In this document: one piece after another, positions 1 through 7,925 of the stretch
How positions within the stretch are numbered: position 1 is the first letter of the stretch
Layout: every line of letters starts with the position of its first letter
Assembly: GCF_934190775.1 (NCBI RefSeq)
Contig: NZ_CAKPTG010000016.1
Location: 1 to 61,479, forward strand
Length of the DNA: 61,479 nt
Reading direction: 5' to 3'
Source of the DNA: an uncultured Phascolarctobacterium sp.
GTDB lineage: Bacteria; Bacillota; Negativicutes; Acidaminococcales; Acidaminococcaceae
Position numbers and translations under genes: made by a program
Notes under the pieces: model-generated
What the model saw: the letters and a program-made list of their open reading frames with translations, nothing else
The model's database searches: none
Told to the model about the DNA's origin: nothing

Positions 1-29
1 TTTGTCTTTAATAAAAATAAAGTGCCGGT

Positions 30-57
30 GGTCTCAATCTTATTTTAGATCAAGACC
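30..57. other. Short interrupted inverted repeat
   Basis: GGTCT-CA-ATCT on the left mirrors AGAT-CA-AGACC on the right around a 6-nt loop. There is no strong T-tract next to it, so it may be a weak terminator or a structured 3' end of whatever lies left of the window. Nothing else is recognisable in bases 1-78. Confidence 0.3.
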
Positions 58-78
58 CCAACACTTATTATAGAACCA

Positions 79-112
79 CAAAAACCGCACCAACGTTAAA
101 TGCTGATGCGGT
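79..112 (-). terminator. Intrinsic terminator of the decarboxylase gene
   Basis: On the minus strand ACCGCATCA (112-104) pairs with TGGTGCGGT (92-84), with one G-U pair and an 11-nt loop, and is followed by a T-run. It lies 14 bases past the stop of the decarboxylase gene. Confidence 0.8.
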
Positions 113-125
113 AATAATTCTATTT

Positions 126-1331
126 TCATTTTACAGCCTGCGCCACAGACTGGTTCATCTCAACACAGCCAACAGCAGCAACAGGCTCAACCTCAGCCTT
201 TACGCGCTCCCAGATAACGAATTTCGCCTTACTGAAGCCGTTAAAGGTAGTTGCACTGGCAGAGGTATAGGCACCGCAGCCGGGAACCAGCAGCAAATCG
301 CCAACCTGCAGCGGCACAGTCAGGCGGCCGCGGAACATAATATCCAATGAATCACAGCTTGGTCCTGCAAACGTCGCTGCCACCTTTTCCTCACCCTCAC
401 GGAAGCTGATGAGCTTGAAATCCCATTGGTCAAAGAGTACACCGGAGAAGGTTCCGTATAAACCCTCATCGAGGAAGTACCATGGCTGACCGCCACGCTC
501 GGTAACGCCGATGACGCTGGTAATCAGATTAACCGCCGTACCGCAAATATAACGGCCCGGTTCGGCCCAAATTTCGGCATCGGCAAAATCTTCATCCAGA
601 CGTGCGTTAATCTGGCGAAGCATTTCCGGCAGGTTAAATTTCACCTTTGGCTCAGGAATAGGGAAGCCGCCGCCGATATCCAACACACGCAGCTTCAGGC
701 CTGCTGCCTCAGCCTCCTCAAACAGCTCACGTGCGATATCCAGCGCATGCAGATAAGGATCAGCGCTGACAGTCTGACTGCCTACATGAAAGGCAATGCC
801 AGCCATATCCAGGCCTGCATTCTTAGCCTGCTGCATCAGTGCCAGCGCATTTTCACGCGCTGCGCCGAATTTTTTATTCAAATCAACATGTGCCGAAGAA
901 TTGTCGATACGCAGTCTGAGCAGTACAGTCGCATCCGGGCACTGTTTTTTTATTTTATCTATTTCACTGGCGCTGTCAAAGGTCATCTTGCGTACACCAC
1001 AGCTGCGGCAGGCCTCCAGCCCTACGCTTGTCTTTACAGGATTAGCGTAAATCAGACGACCGCCATCCACACCCATATCATGCAGAGTGCGGATTTCTCC
1101 GTCGCTTGCTACGTCAAAGCAGGAGCCCATATCTGCCATCACCCGCAAAATTTCCGGATGCGGATTAGCTTTAATCGCATAATGAATTTTAACACGCGGC
1201 ATATATTTTTTCAAAACCTTGTAGTTCTTTTTGATTTCATCTAAAGAAAGCACTAACAGCGGTGTACCGAAACGTACCGCTAATTTTTCTACAGCCTGTT
1301 GGCTTATTTGGAAATGTTTTTTATTACTCAT
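126..1331 (-). CDS. PLP-dependent lysine/ornithine decarboxylase (fold type III)
   Basis: A 401-residue alanine-racemase-fold decarboxylase that removes CO2 from lysine or ornithine to give cadaverine or putrescine. Visible motifs are the PLP lysine in AIKANP (Lys54), HVGSQ (182-186), the phosphate-binding GGGFP (220-224), EPGRY (257-261) and the catalytic Cys-Asp in CDSLD (Cys326), which comes from the partner subunit in this dimeric family. The length matches the Selenomonas ruminantium lysine/ornithine decarboxylase, whose cadaverine is linked to peptidoglycan in Negativicutes. A role in envelope polyamines is therefore likely, but inferred. Diaminopimelate decarboxylase is less likely because that family is usually longer. 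An SD (AAGGGGAG) and a good promoter precede the ATG, and a terminator follows, so it is monocistronic. Confidence 0.85.
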   Translation of the reverse strand: MSNKKHFQISQQAVEKLAVRFGTPLLVLSLDEIKKNYKVLKKYMPRVKIHYAIKANPHPEILRVMADMGSCFDVASDGEIRTLHDMGVDGGRLIYANPVKTSVGLEACRSCGVRKMTFDSASEIDKIKKQCPDATVLLRLRIDNSSAHVDLNKKFGAARENALALMQQAKNAGLDMAGIAFHVGSQTVSADPYLHALDIARELFEEAEAAGLKLRVLDIGGGFPIPEPKVKFNLPEMLRQINARLDEDFADAEIWAEPGRYICGTAVNLITSVIGVTERGGQPWYFLDEGLYGTFSGVLFDQWDFKLISFREGEEKVAATFAGPSCDSLDIMFRGRLTVPLQVGDLLLVPGCGAYTSASATTFNGFSKAKFVIWERVKAEVEPVAAVGCVEMNQSVAQAVK

Positions 1332-1372
1332 AACACTCTCCCCTTGCTATTGCATTTATTTTTTCTTCTATG

Positions 1373-1400
1373 ATTGTACCACAATAATCTGAAAGTACAA
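1373..1400 (-). promoter_or_regulatory. Sigma-70-type promoter for the decarboxylase
   Basis: TTGTAC (-35), 16-bp spacer, TACAAT (-10) on the minus strand, about 40 bases before the start codon. The AT-rich stretch 1401-1555 holds no supported gene. Confidence 0.6.
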
Positions 1401-1555
1401 TAGGAAAACGGCAAAAAATTGATTTTTTTCGAGGAGAATGGAAAAATTTCCCAATAATCACGGATTGGCTCATTTTCCAGCATAAAATAGCGAAAATTTC
1501 GCCATAAAACATATGAAACAACAGAAACATATCTGAATACGGCAGGCAAAAATAA

Positions 1556-1593
1556 AAGCGTTGAAATGCCGGTTAAATGACATTTCAACGCTT
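1556..1593 (-). terminator. Terminator of serS
   Basis: A perfect 13-bp stem (1556-1568 with 1581-1593, arm AAGCGTTGAAATG) with a 12-nt loop. T-rich sequence lies on both sides, so it could work in either direction, but both flanking genes run on the minus strand. Confidence 0.85.
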
Positions 1594-1620
1594 ATTTTTA
1601 TTCAGCTGTATCTGCGCAGC

Positions 1621-2901
1621 TTATTTTTTCGGAGCGGGAATTACATCGCAGCCCATATAAGGACGCAGAACCTCAGGAACAACTACGCTGCCATCAGCCT
1701 GCTGATAGTTTTCCAGAATAGCAGCAACGGTACGGCCAACAGCTACACCACTGCCGTTAAGGGTATGTACAAATTCCGGTTTGGATTTTGCATCACGACG
1801 GAAGCGGATGTTGGCACGGCGTGCCTGGAAGTCCAGGAAGTTGGAGCAGGAAGAGATTTCGCGGTAGCAGTTTGCTGCCGGCAGCCATACTTCGAGGTCA
1901 TAGGTAGTAGCGGAGCTGAAGCCCAGGTCACCGGTGCACAGACGTACAACATGGTACGGCAGGCCCAGTAATTGCAGAACCTCTTCAGCATCGTTAGTCA
2001 GCTTGTCCAGCTCAGCCCAGGATTCTTCCGGTTTAGTGAATTTAACCAGCTCAACCTTGTTGAACTGATGCATACGGATCAGGCCACGGGTATCACGGCC
2101 TGCAGCACCAGCTTCTGCGCGGAAGCAAGCACTGTATGCAGTATATTTCAGCGGCAGCTCGTCGCCGGTCAAAATGTCATCACGATGATAGTTGGTTACA
2201 GGAACCTCTGCAGTCGGAATCAGGTACATATCGCCGTTTTCCAGCTTGTACATATCCTCGGCAAATTTCGGCAATTGACCGGTGCCCTGCATGCTTGCAC
2301 CGTTAACGATGAACGGCGGGAAGAATTCGGTATAACCATGCTTTCTGGTGTGTACATCCAGGAAGAAGTTGATAACGGCACGCTCCAGACGGGAGCCCAT
2401 GCCACGATAGAATACATAACGTGCACCGCTAACCTTAACGCCACGTTCGAAATCCAGAATGCCCAGGTTTTCACCGATATCCCAGTGAGCCTTAGGTTCA
2501 AAATCAAATTTAGTCGGTTCGCCCCAGGTGCGGATAACCGGGTTGCAGGTGTCATCCTTGCCTACAGGAACATCTTCTGCAGGAACGTTAGGAATAGTCA
2601 GCAGAATGCTTTTGATTTTTTCTTCAATCTCTTTCAGTTCCTTATCATCTGCAGCAATTTTATCGCCGAGAGCACGAACTGCAGCCATCTGCTCAGCAGC
2701 ATCCTGACCAGCTTTTTTCAGCTTGCCAATCTCTTGAGATGCAGTGTTGCGTTCTTTCTTCAGTGCTTCTACCTGTTGGGTAATTTCACGACGTTGTTTA
2801 TCCAGTTCCAGGAATTCAGTCAAATCAAGGCTGCCATTACGGCTTTTTACAGCCTCTTCGACCAGCTTCGGATTTTCGCGGACGAATTTTAAATCTAACA
2901 T
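1621..2901 (-). CDS. serS: Seryl-tRNA synthetase
   Basis: Class II aminoacyl-tRNA synthetase that charges tRNA-Ser with serine using ATP in the cytosol. The 426-residue length is standard for bacterial SerRS. The N-terminal 100 residues form the long antiparallel coiled-coil arm that contacts the tRNA long variable arm. The catalytic core shows class II motif 2 (CFRAEAGAAGRDT) and motif 3 (GVAVGRTVAAILENYQ). The start is supported by GGAGG 8 bases upstream. Only 78 bases separate it from the upstream flavoprotein gene and no T-box leader fits there, which is unusual for a Firmicutes serS but not unique. Confidence 0.97.
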   Translation of the reverse strand: MLDLKFVRENPKLVEEAVKSRNGSLDLTEFLELDKQRREITQQVEALKKERNTASQEIGKLKKAGQDAAEQMAAVRALGDKIAADDKELKEIEEKIKSILLTIPNVPAEDVPVGKDDTCNPVIRTWGEPTKFDFEPKAHWDIGENLGILDFERGVKVSGARYVFYRGMGSRLERAVINFFLDVHTRKHGYTEFFPPFIVNGASMQGTGQLPKFAEDMYKLENGDMYLIPTAEVPVTNYHRDDILTGDELPLKYTAYSACFRAEAGAAGRDTRGLIRMHQFNKVELVKFTKPEESWAELDKLTNDAEEVLQLLGLPYHVVRLCTGDLGFSSATTYDLEVWLPAANCYREISSCSNFLDFQARRANIRFRRDAKSKPEFVHTLNGSGVAVGRTVAAILENYQQADGSVVVPEVLRPYMGCDVIPAPKK

Positions 2902-2979
2902 AATATAGCCTCCAAATAATTTATCATAACTTATATTGTAGCATAAATCCCGTCGGGATAAAAGATTTTACTGCAATTT

Positions 2980-3852
2980 TTAATAGTCAATTCCCTCATC
3001 GCGACGTGCAAGATAGCGGATTGCCGAAAGAGCAGCCTTTTGTCCCTGCCCTGCAGCACGATTTACCTGCCAAGGCTGACCTGTACAGTCTCCGCCGGCA
3101 AAAACGCCTTCAATATTTGTTTGCGCCTGATCATCAACATAAATGCTGCGGCCGCGGATTTCCAGGCCCGGCAAAAAGCTATTGAGCGGATCGCTGGCAC
3201 GGAAGACAAAGGCAGCCTTAACGCTGTAAAAATCATCGCCTGCACGTAGGCCGGTAACCTTGTCAGTACCGGTAATTTCTGTCGGCTTATCCAGCACTAC
3301 AGTAATATTTTTCTTTTTCGGCGGAATAAAGCCGGAATAAAGCGGGAAAAAGAAGACATGCTCACATTGCTCTGCCAGATATTCTACTTCTTCCAGAGCA
3401 TCAGGAACAGTAGCAATAGCGGCCACAGACTTGCCCTTATATTTATCAGCATCAACAATAGCACAGTAGCTTACGCCCTTGCCCAAAAATTCCTTTTCTC
3501 CGGGGAACAGCGTAGAGCGGGAAATACCGGTCGCCAATACTACGGAATCCGCAGAATATTCGCCATGCGGTGTACCAAGCATAAAGCCTTCGCCTACCTC
3601 ACGCAAAGAAATAATTTTAGATTCAATGATATCTACTTCCATCTGCTTGAGATGATTTACAAAAATATCCATAAGCGCAGTACCGGAAATATCGGGTATA
3701 CCCATATAATCTGTTATCTGCGCTACACTACGCAGACGGGGGCTGAAGCCGTGGGCTTCAAACAGAACAACCTTACGTCCCTTGCTGGCAGCAGTAATCG
3801 CTGCAGATACACCAGCAGGACCACCACCAATAACGGCAATATCGTAATCCAT
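2980..3852 (-). CDS. Thioredoxin-reductase-like FAD oxidoreductase without the CxxC pair
   Basis: A 290-residue flavoprotein of the low-molecular-weight thioredoxin reductase family. The N-terminal FAD site (IGGGPAG, 8-14) and the C-terminal FAD motif (GGDCTGQPWQ) are intact. Two hallmarks of true TrxB are altered. The redox CxxC is reduced to one cysteine (SYCAIVDAD, Cys130, with Val133 at the second position), and the GxGxxA-type NAD(P)H motif after it reads AIATVPDALEE. It therefore probably neither reduces thioredoxin by disulfide exchange nor binds NADPH in the usual way. Related clostridial proteins take electrons from ferredoxin or act on other partners. The partner here is unknown. 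It has its own promoter and SD (GGAGGAT). Confidence 0.8.
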   Translation of the reverse strand: MDYDIAVIGGGPAGVSAAITAASKGRKVVLFEAHGFSPRLRSVAQITDYMGIPDISGTALMDIFVNHLKQMEVDIIESKIISLREVGEGFMLGTPHGEYSADSVVLATGISRSTLFPGEKEFLGKGVSYCAIVDADKYKGKSVAAIATVPDALEEVEYLAEQCEHVFFFPLYSGFIPPKKKNITVVLDKPTEITGTDKVTGLRAGDDFYSVKAAFVFRASDPLNSFLPGLEIRGRSIYVDDQAQTNIEGVFAGGDCTGQPWQVNRAAGQGQKAALSAIRYLARRDEGIDY

Positions 3853-3899
3853 AAGTCTATCCTCCGTACAAAAAATTTAGAACCTACTATAACACTTTA

Positions 3900-3928
3900 A
3901 TTGTATGCTTTTCTAGATGCATAGTCAA
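3900..3928 (-). promoter_or_regulatory. Promoter of the flavoprotein gene
   Basis: TTGACT, 17-bp spacer, TACAAT on the minus strand, 48 bases before the ATG. It diverges from the tRNA promoter at 3977. Confidence 0.7.
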
Positions 3929-3976
3929 TTGTTTTTATGCCTCCAAAGATTTTTTAAGTTTTTACGAAAAAAGTGC

Positions 3977-4005
3977 TTGACATTTTCTAGCAGATAGGGT
4001 ATTAT
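3977..4005 (+). promoter_or_regulatory. Promoter of the tRNA operon
   Basis: Consensus TTGACA, 17-bp spacer, TATTAT (overlapping a TATAAT three bases on). It ends 19 bases before tRNA-Lys. Confidence 0.8.
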
Positions 4006-4024
4006 AATCAAGTAACGTGACCAC

Positions 4025-4100
4025 GGCCCATTAGCTCAGTTGGTAGAGCACCTGACTCTTAATCAGGGTGTCGTAGGTTCGAGGCCTACATGGGTCACCA
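4025..4100 (+). tRNA. tRNA-Lys (CTT)
   Basis: 76 nt with encoded CCA. Acceptor GGCCCAT pairs with ATGGGTC (one G-U). The anticodon loop is CTCTTAA, giving CTT and decoding AAG. D-loop and T-loop (GGTTCGAGG) are standard. Confidence 0.97.
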
Positions 4101-4105
4101 CATTT

Positions 4106-4180
4106 GGCCGGTTGGTCAAGCGGTTAAGACACCGCCCTTTCACGGCGGTATCGGGGGTTCGATTCCCCCACCGGTCACCA
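4106..4180 (+). tRNA. tRNA-Glu (TTC)
   Basis: 75 nt with CCA. Acceptor GGCCGGT pairs with ACCGGTC, and the anticodon loop CTTTCAC gives TTC. It lies 5 bases after tRNA-Lys in the same transcript. Confidence 0.97.
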
Positions 4181-4185
4181 AATAC

Positions 4186-4261
4186 GGGCGCTTAGCTCAG
4201 CTGGGAGAGCGTCTGCCTTACAAGCAGAATGTCAGCGGTTCGATCCCGTTAGCGCCCACCA
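4186..4261 (+). tRNA. tRNA-Val (TAC)
   Basis: 76 nt with CCA. Acceptor GGGCGCT pairs with AGCGCCC. The anticodon loop CTTACAA gives TAC. Confidence 0.97.
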
Positions 4262-4292
4262 TTTTTTTGCCCATTTGCCTCAATATTGTAAT

Positions 4293-4369
4293 GGCCCGGT
4301 GGTTCAGTTGGTTAGAATGCCGCCCTGTCACGGCGGAGGTCGTGGGTTCGAGTCCCATCCGGGTCGCCA
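4293..4369 (+). tRNA. tRNA-Asp (GTC)
   Basis: 77 nt with CCA. Acceptor GGCCCGG pairs with CCGGGTC. The anticodon loop CTGTCAC gives GTC. Confidence 0.97.
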
Positions 4370-4373
4370 TTAC

Positions 4374-4449
4374 GCCTCGGTAGCTCAGTTGGTAGAGCAA
4401 AGGACTGAAAATCCTTGTGTCCACAGTTCGATTCTGTGCTGAGGCACCA
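4374..4449 (+). tRNA. tRNA-Phe (GAA)
   Basis: 76 nt with CCA. Acceptor GCCTCGG pairs with CTGAGGC (one G-U). The anticodon loop CTGAAAA gives GAA. Last tRNA of the cluster. Confidence 0.97.
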
Positions 4450-4460
4450 ATCCAAAAACA

Positions 4461-4487
4461 GCACCTGCTATTGCGGGTGTTTTTTTA
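4461..4487 (+). terminator. Terminator after the tRNA cluster
   Basis: GCACCTGC, TATT loop, GCGGGTGT followed by seven T. The stem has one G-U pair. It separates the tRNAs from the small membrane-protein gene. Confidence 0.85.
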
Positions 4488-4545
4488 TTATCTATGTATC
4501 TCAAACTGCTTAAATTCATTTTTTCAGTCAGCAAGGAGTGTTATC

Positions 4546-4752
4546 ATGTTTGAAAAATTTTTCCATGAGGTAACCGGTCCCTATATCTGGGGCTTAATTC
4601 TGCTTTTATCCCTGCGTGCCATCTTTTCTTCCGTACGCAAAAAGGATTATCCGCACGCTGCTGCTTTTATCGTTGTAGCTATTGCTGCCGCATTCATGAC
4701 AGCAAGTGCACTTGATATGCTTCCGCCTGCTATAGCAGAAATATTTGCATAA
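4546..4752 (+). CDS. Small two-helix membrane protein
   Basis: A 68-residue protein starting at the ATG preceded by GCAAGGAGTG. A longer in-frame start would run back through the terminator and tRNA-Phe and is rejected. It has two hydrophobic segments (about residues 12-27 and 41-60) joined by a basic loop (SVRKKDYPHA). The family is not recognised and no catalytic motif is visible. It ends just before a pair of terminator hairpins, so it is a single-gene unit or partly fed by read-through from the tRNA operon. Confidence 0.65.
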   Translation: MFEKFFHEVTGPYIWGLILLLSLRAIFSSVRKKDYPHAAAFIVVAIAAAFMTASALDMLPPAIAEIFA

Positions 4753-4756
4753 GAAA

Positions 4757-4815
4757 AAAAGTCGCCTCGTAGCGACTTTTTACAAGCAAAAACGCCGCTT
4801 ACGCGACGTTTTTTT
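4757..4815. terminator. Two back-to-back terminator hairpins
   Basis: GTCGC/GCGAC (4761-4776) flanked by A- and T-runs, then AACGcCGC/GCGaCGTT (4791-4810) followed by T5. Together they end the small membrane-protein gene on the plus strand and copZ on the minus strand. Confidence 0.75.
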
Positions 4816-4825
4816 GTGCTTATTT

Positions 4826-5032
4826 TCAGTTGATGGCGGTTACATCAAAGCCGGTATCCTCAACAGCTTCTTTCAAAACTGCGTCATCCAGCTCAGCGCC
4901 CTCAACAACAGCATTATTGTTTTCCAAGGAAACAACAACACTTGTTACACCTGCCACAGCAGCAAGTGCTTCCTTAACAGCGCCAACACAGTGCTGACAA
5001 TGCATACCTTCAATAGCAATAGTTTTAGTCAT
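4826..5032 (-). CDS. copZ: Copper chaperone (HMA domain)
   Basis: A 68-residue single heavy-metal-associated domain with the Cu(I)-binding motif GMHCQHC (Cys12, Cys15). This family carries Cu(I) in the cytosol and passes it to the N-terminal HMA domain of the exporting P-type ATPase. It lies 19 bases downstream of copA on the same strand with its own SD (AAAGGAG), so the two form an operon. Length and fold pattern are typical. Confidence 0.88.
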   Translation of the reverse strand: MTKTIAIEGMHCQHCVGAVKEALAAVAGVTSVVVSLENNNAVVEGAELDDAVLKEAVEDTGFDVTAIN

Positions 5033-5051
5033 GATAAAATCTCCTTTGCAA

Positions 5052-7310
5052 TTACAATTTTATAAAACGCAGTCTCAGTGCGTTAGTAACAACAGAAACA
5101 CTGCTGCAGCTCATCGCCGCTGCAGCAATCAGCGGATTCAGCAGCCAGCCGAAGGCTGTATAAAATACACCTGCGGCAAATGGAATACCAATCGCATTAT
5201 AAATAAAGGCCCAGAAAAGATTTTCTTTGATATTGGTCATCACGCTGCGACTCAGGTGAACCGCCTTTGTCACATCCAGCAAATCACTCTTAATCAAAAC
5301 CATATCAGCAGCCTCAATCGCAATATCAGTGCCTGCGCCAATGGCAATACCTACATCAGCGCGCGCCAGCGCCGGTGCATCATTGATGCCGTCACCTACC
5401 ATAGCGACAATGTGTCCCTCCTGCTGCAGCTTGCGTACTACCGCTTCCTTATCCTGCGGCAGCACCTGCGCAATAGCCTCATCCACGCCAACCTGCGCGC
5501 GAATCGCCTCCGCCGTCGCCCGATTATCACCGGTAACCATCAGCACACGCAGGCCCATTGCCTGCAGCTTGCCGATAGCTTCTCTGCTAGTCGGCTTAAC
5601 AGTATCGGCAACGGCAATACAGCCTAAAAGCTCGCCTGCACGTACAAAGTATAATGGTGTTTTTCCCTGAGCCGCCAGCTTGTCATACTGGTTCATCAAG
5701 CTGCTGACATCAACATTCAACGTCTCCAACAGATTGAGATTACCTGCTGCGCACTCATCCCCTGCAAGCAAAGCAGTAAAGCCCTGACCAGGGATTTGCT
5801 TATAATTGCCAGCTTCCGCAAGCACCAGACTCTTTTCTTCAGCAGCAGCAACAATCGCCTCGCCCAAGGGATGCTCTGAAAGCTTCTCCAGACTGGCAGC
5901 AAAGGCCAGCAATTCATTTTCAGTAGCCTTTATAGGTAAAATATCCGTCACAACCGGCTTACCCGCTGTTATCGTACCTGTTTTGTCTAAGATAACGGTA
6001 TCAACCTTGTGCGCTGTTTCCAATGCCGTTGCCGATTTAATCAGGATACCACTCTTTGCACCACGCCCTGTGCCGACCATAATCGCCGTCGGTGTTGCCA
6101 ATCCCAAAGCACAGGGACAGGAAATGACGAGCACCGAAATAGCAATCGTCAGCGCAAAATGCCAGCTTGCACCCAGCGCCAGCCAGATCCCGGCTGCAAT
6201 CACAGCAATGCTGATAACGGCAGGTACAAAATAACCGCTTACCTTATCCGCCAGCTTGGCGATCGGTGCTTTAGATGAAGTTGCCTCGTCCACCAGCGCA
6301 ATAATCTTCGCCAAAGCTGTATCTGCGCCAATCGCAGTCGCTTCCATCTTAAAGTAACCGCTTCTGTTGATTGTGCCGCCGATAACCTTGTCCCCGATTG
6401 TTTTATCTACCGGCAGACTTTCACCCGTCAGCGCGCTTTCGTCCAAGGCAGCGCTGCCCTCAATAATTTTACCGTCCACAGGCACGGACGCACCACTTTT
6501 TACAATCAGCACATCACCTGTTACAACCTCCTCTACAGGTATTTCACCCTGCAGACCGTGACGCTCAACAAGCGCCGTTTTCGGCGTAAGGTTCATCAGC
6601 GCCTTAATCGCATCAGAGGTGTGGCTCTTTGCCCGCGCCTCCATAAACTTGCCGACGGTTACAAGTGCCAAAATCACGGCACTAGCTTCAAAATATAAGG
6701 CATCGGCAAAGCCCGGCAGCAAATCAAGACGGTTATGACCAAAGGCATACGCCATGCCAAATACGGAATATAAACCGTAAATAAAGGATGCACCGCTGCC
6801 CACGGCAATCAACGAATCCATGTTAGGCGCACCGTTTAAAAGATTGCGCACACCATAGATAAAATACTTGCGATCGATAAAAAGCACCGGAATGCACCAC
6901 AGCATCTGCAGTAAAGCGTTAATCAGCTCGTTTTCCTGCCCCAGAATAAAGCCTGGCAGCGGCCAGCCCCACATGCGCCCCATGTGCTGATAAAAGACAA
7001 GACCGGCAAAAATCAGCGAGCCGATAAGACGCTGACGCATCTCCTCCATCTCCTGCGCTGCTGTATCCTGCTGAGGCACCGGTGCAGCAGCATTTGCAGT
7101 ATGCACTCTCGCGCCAAAACCCAGCTTTTCAATGCGGGCAATAATTGCTTTTTCATCTACAACGCTTTCGTCAAAGGTAACGTGCGCATTATTTTTCAGC
7201 AGATTAACACTCATCTGCTCCACGCCCTGCATCCTGTTAACAACTTTTTCGATGCGTGACGAGCAGGCACTGCAGCTCATGCCTGTTATATCAAGTAATT
7301 GTTTTTTCAT
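5052..7310 (-). CDS. copA: Cu(I)-exporting P1B-type ATPase
   Basis: A 752-residue membrane ATPase that exports Cu(I) from the cytosol. One N-terminal HMA domain carries GMSCSAC (Cys13, Cys16). The core shows the TGES actuator loop, the membrane CPC metal site (about 398-400), the phosphorylated Asp in DKTGT (about 442), the hinge GDGINDAP and the C-terminal membrane motif MSCSSVSVVTN with the M-x2-S-S of Cu(I) pumps. The chosen ATG (MKKQLL) follows AAAGGAGC by 4 bases. An ATG 15 bases upstream overlaps that SD and is less likely. copZ follows, and a divergent HxlR regulator is the likely control gene. Confidence 0.95.
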   Translation of the reverse strand: MKKQLLDITGMSCSACSSRIEKVVNRMQGVEQMSVNLLKNNAHVTFDESVVDEKAIIARIEKLGFGARVHTANAAAPVPQQDTAAQEMEEMRQRLIGSLIFAGLVFYQHMGRMWGWPLPGFILGQENELINALLQMLWCIPVLFIDRKYFIYGVRNLLNGAPNMDSLIAVGSGASFIYGLYSVFGMAYAFGHNRLDLLPGFADALYFEASAVILALVTVGKFMEARAKSHTSDAIKALMNLTPKTALVERHGLQGEIPVEEVVTGDVLIVKSGASVPVDGKIIEGSAALDESALTGESLPVDKTIGDKVIGGTINRSGYFKMEATAIGADTALAKIIALVDEATSSKAPIAKLADKVSGYFVPAVISIAVIAAGIWLALGASWHFALTIAISVLVISCPCALGLATPTAIMVGTGRGAKSGILIKSATALETAHKVDTVILDKTGTITAGKPVVTDILPIKATENELLAFAASLEKLSEHPLGEAIVAAAEEKSLVLAEAGNYKQIPGQGFTALLAGDECAAGNLNLLETLNVDVSSLMNQYDKLAAQGKTPLYFVRAGELLGCIAVADTVKPTSREAIGKLQAMGLRVLMVTGDNRATAEAIRAQVGVDEAIAQVLPQDKEAVVRKLQQEGHIVAMVGDGINDAPALARADVGIAIGAGTDIAIEAADMVLIKSDLLDVTKAVHLSRSVMTNIKENLFWAFIYNAIGIPFAAGVFYTAFGWLLNPLIAAAAMSCSSVSVVTNALRLRFIKL

Positions 7311-7363
7311 CGTGGCTCCTTTCATTTACTATCTATTTGACGTAAAAAATTTTGTCTGCTATT

Positions 7364-7391
7364 ATTATAGCAAACGCTACCCTTATTTCAA
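7364..7391 (-). promoter_or_regulatory. Promoter of copA-copZ
   Basis: TTGAAA, 16-bp spacer, TATAAT on the minus strand, about 54 bases before the copA ATG. It shares its intergenic region with the divergent HxlR gene. Confidence 0.75.
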
Positions 7392-7412
7392 GAATGCACT
7401 ATTTAGGTAGAT

Positions 7413-7430
7413 AGTATACAAAAAGATACT
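7413..7430. promoter_or_regulatory. Candidate operator between copA and the HxlR gene
   Basis: Inverted repeat AGTAT-N8-ATACT located between the copA promoter and the HxlR start. HxlR dimers bind such dyads. That this regulator binds here and controls copA is inference. Confidence 0.35.
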
Positions 7431-7476
7431 GTGAGAAACTCTGAAAGCTTTGCTCATTACAGAAAGGAAAATCCAA

Positions 7477-7866
7477 ATGAAAGACATCATTAACGTCAAC
7501 TGCCCCGTTGCTGCCACACTGCAGCTCATCGGCGGCAAATATAAAGCACTGCTCCTGTGGCACCTGTCCGGTAAAATTCTGCGCTTCAACGAGCTGCGCC
7601 GCCTCGTCCCCGAGGCTACGCCCAAAATGCTCACCCAGCAATTACGCGAGCTGGAAGGGGACGGCTTGATTGCGCGCAAGGTGTACGCCGTTGTGCCGCC
7701 TAAGGTTGAGTACAGCCTGACGCCGCGGGGCGAAAGCCTCTTTCCCATCCTGCAGGCCATGTACGCCTGGGGCAGCAAGCTTTTAGAGGGCGAAGGCATC
7801 TGCCCGGAATGCTCCATGAAGCCTGTGGCAGCAGAGCATTGCTGCTGCCACGACAAAAGCGAATAG
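7477..7866 (+). CDS. HxlR-family winged-helix regulator with Cys/His-rich tail
   Basis: A 129-residue MarR-like winged-helix protein. It has the HxlR signature: an N-terminal NCPV cysteine (Cys9), GGKYKALLLWHL, RFNELRRLVP, MLTQQLRELE, and the wing VEYSLTPRGESL. It differs from ordinary HxlR proteins in its tail, which carries Cys109, Cys112, His121, Cys122, Cys123, Cys124 and His125 and could bind a soft metal. It sits divergently to copA-copZ, where Firmicutes often use CsoR or CopY, so copper sensing is plausible but unproven. The ATG follows GAAAGGAAA. A start 27 bases upstream lacks an SD. Confidence 0.82.
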   Translation: MKDIINVNCPVAATLQLIGGKYKALLLWHLSGKILRFNELRRLVPEATPKMLTQQLRELEGDGLIARKVYAVVPPKVEYSLTPRGESLFPILQAMYAWGSKLLEGEGICPECSMKPVAAEHCCCHDKSE

Positions 7867-7872
7867 AAACGA

Positions 7873-7924
7873 AAAACTTCGGTAGAACGATGACACTTAG
7901 CGTTCTACCGAAGTTTTTTATTTG
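7873..7924. repeat. Terminator hairpin, copy 1 of a 52-bp direct repeat
   Basis: A perfect 17-bp stem (7873-7889 with 7901-7917, arm AAAACTTCGGTAGAACG) with an 11-nt loop, then a T-run. It ends the HxlR gene on the plus strand and, 8 bases from its stop, the AlbA_2 gene on the minus strand. The 52 bases through 7924 recur identically at 9458-9509 on the other side of the AlbA_2 gene. Confidence 0.92.
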
Positions 7925-7925
7925 G

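Noticed and set aside
1972..2892. A 306-codon open frame opposite serS
   Set aside because: It is the antisense of a clear synthetase gene. The length reflects codon bias, not a real gene.
2902..2979. T-box leader for serS
   Set aside because: Only 78 bases are available, with no T-box consensus or specifier loop.
4090..4383. A 97-codon open frame across the tRNA genes
   Set aside because: It overlaps three well-folded tRNAs and their acceptor ends and has no SD or family resemblance.
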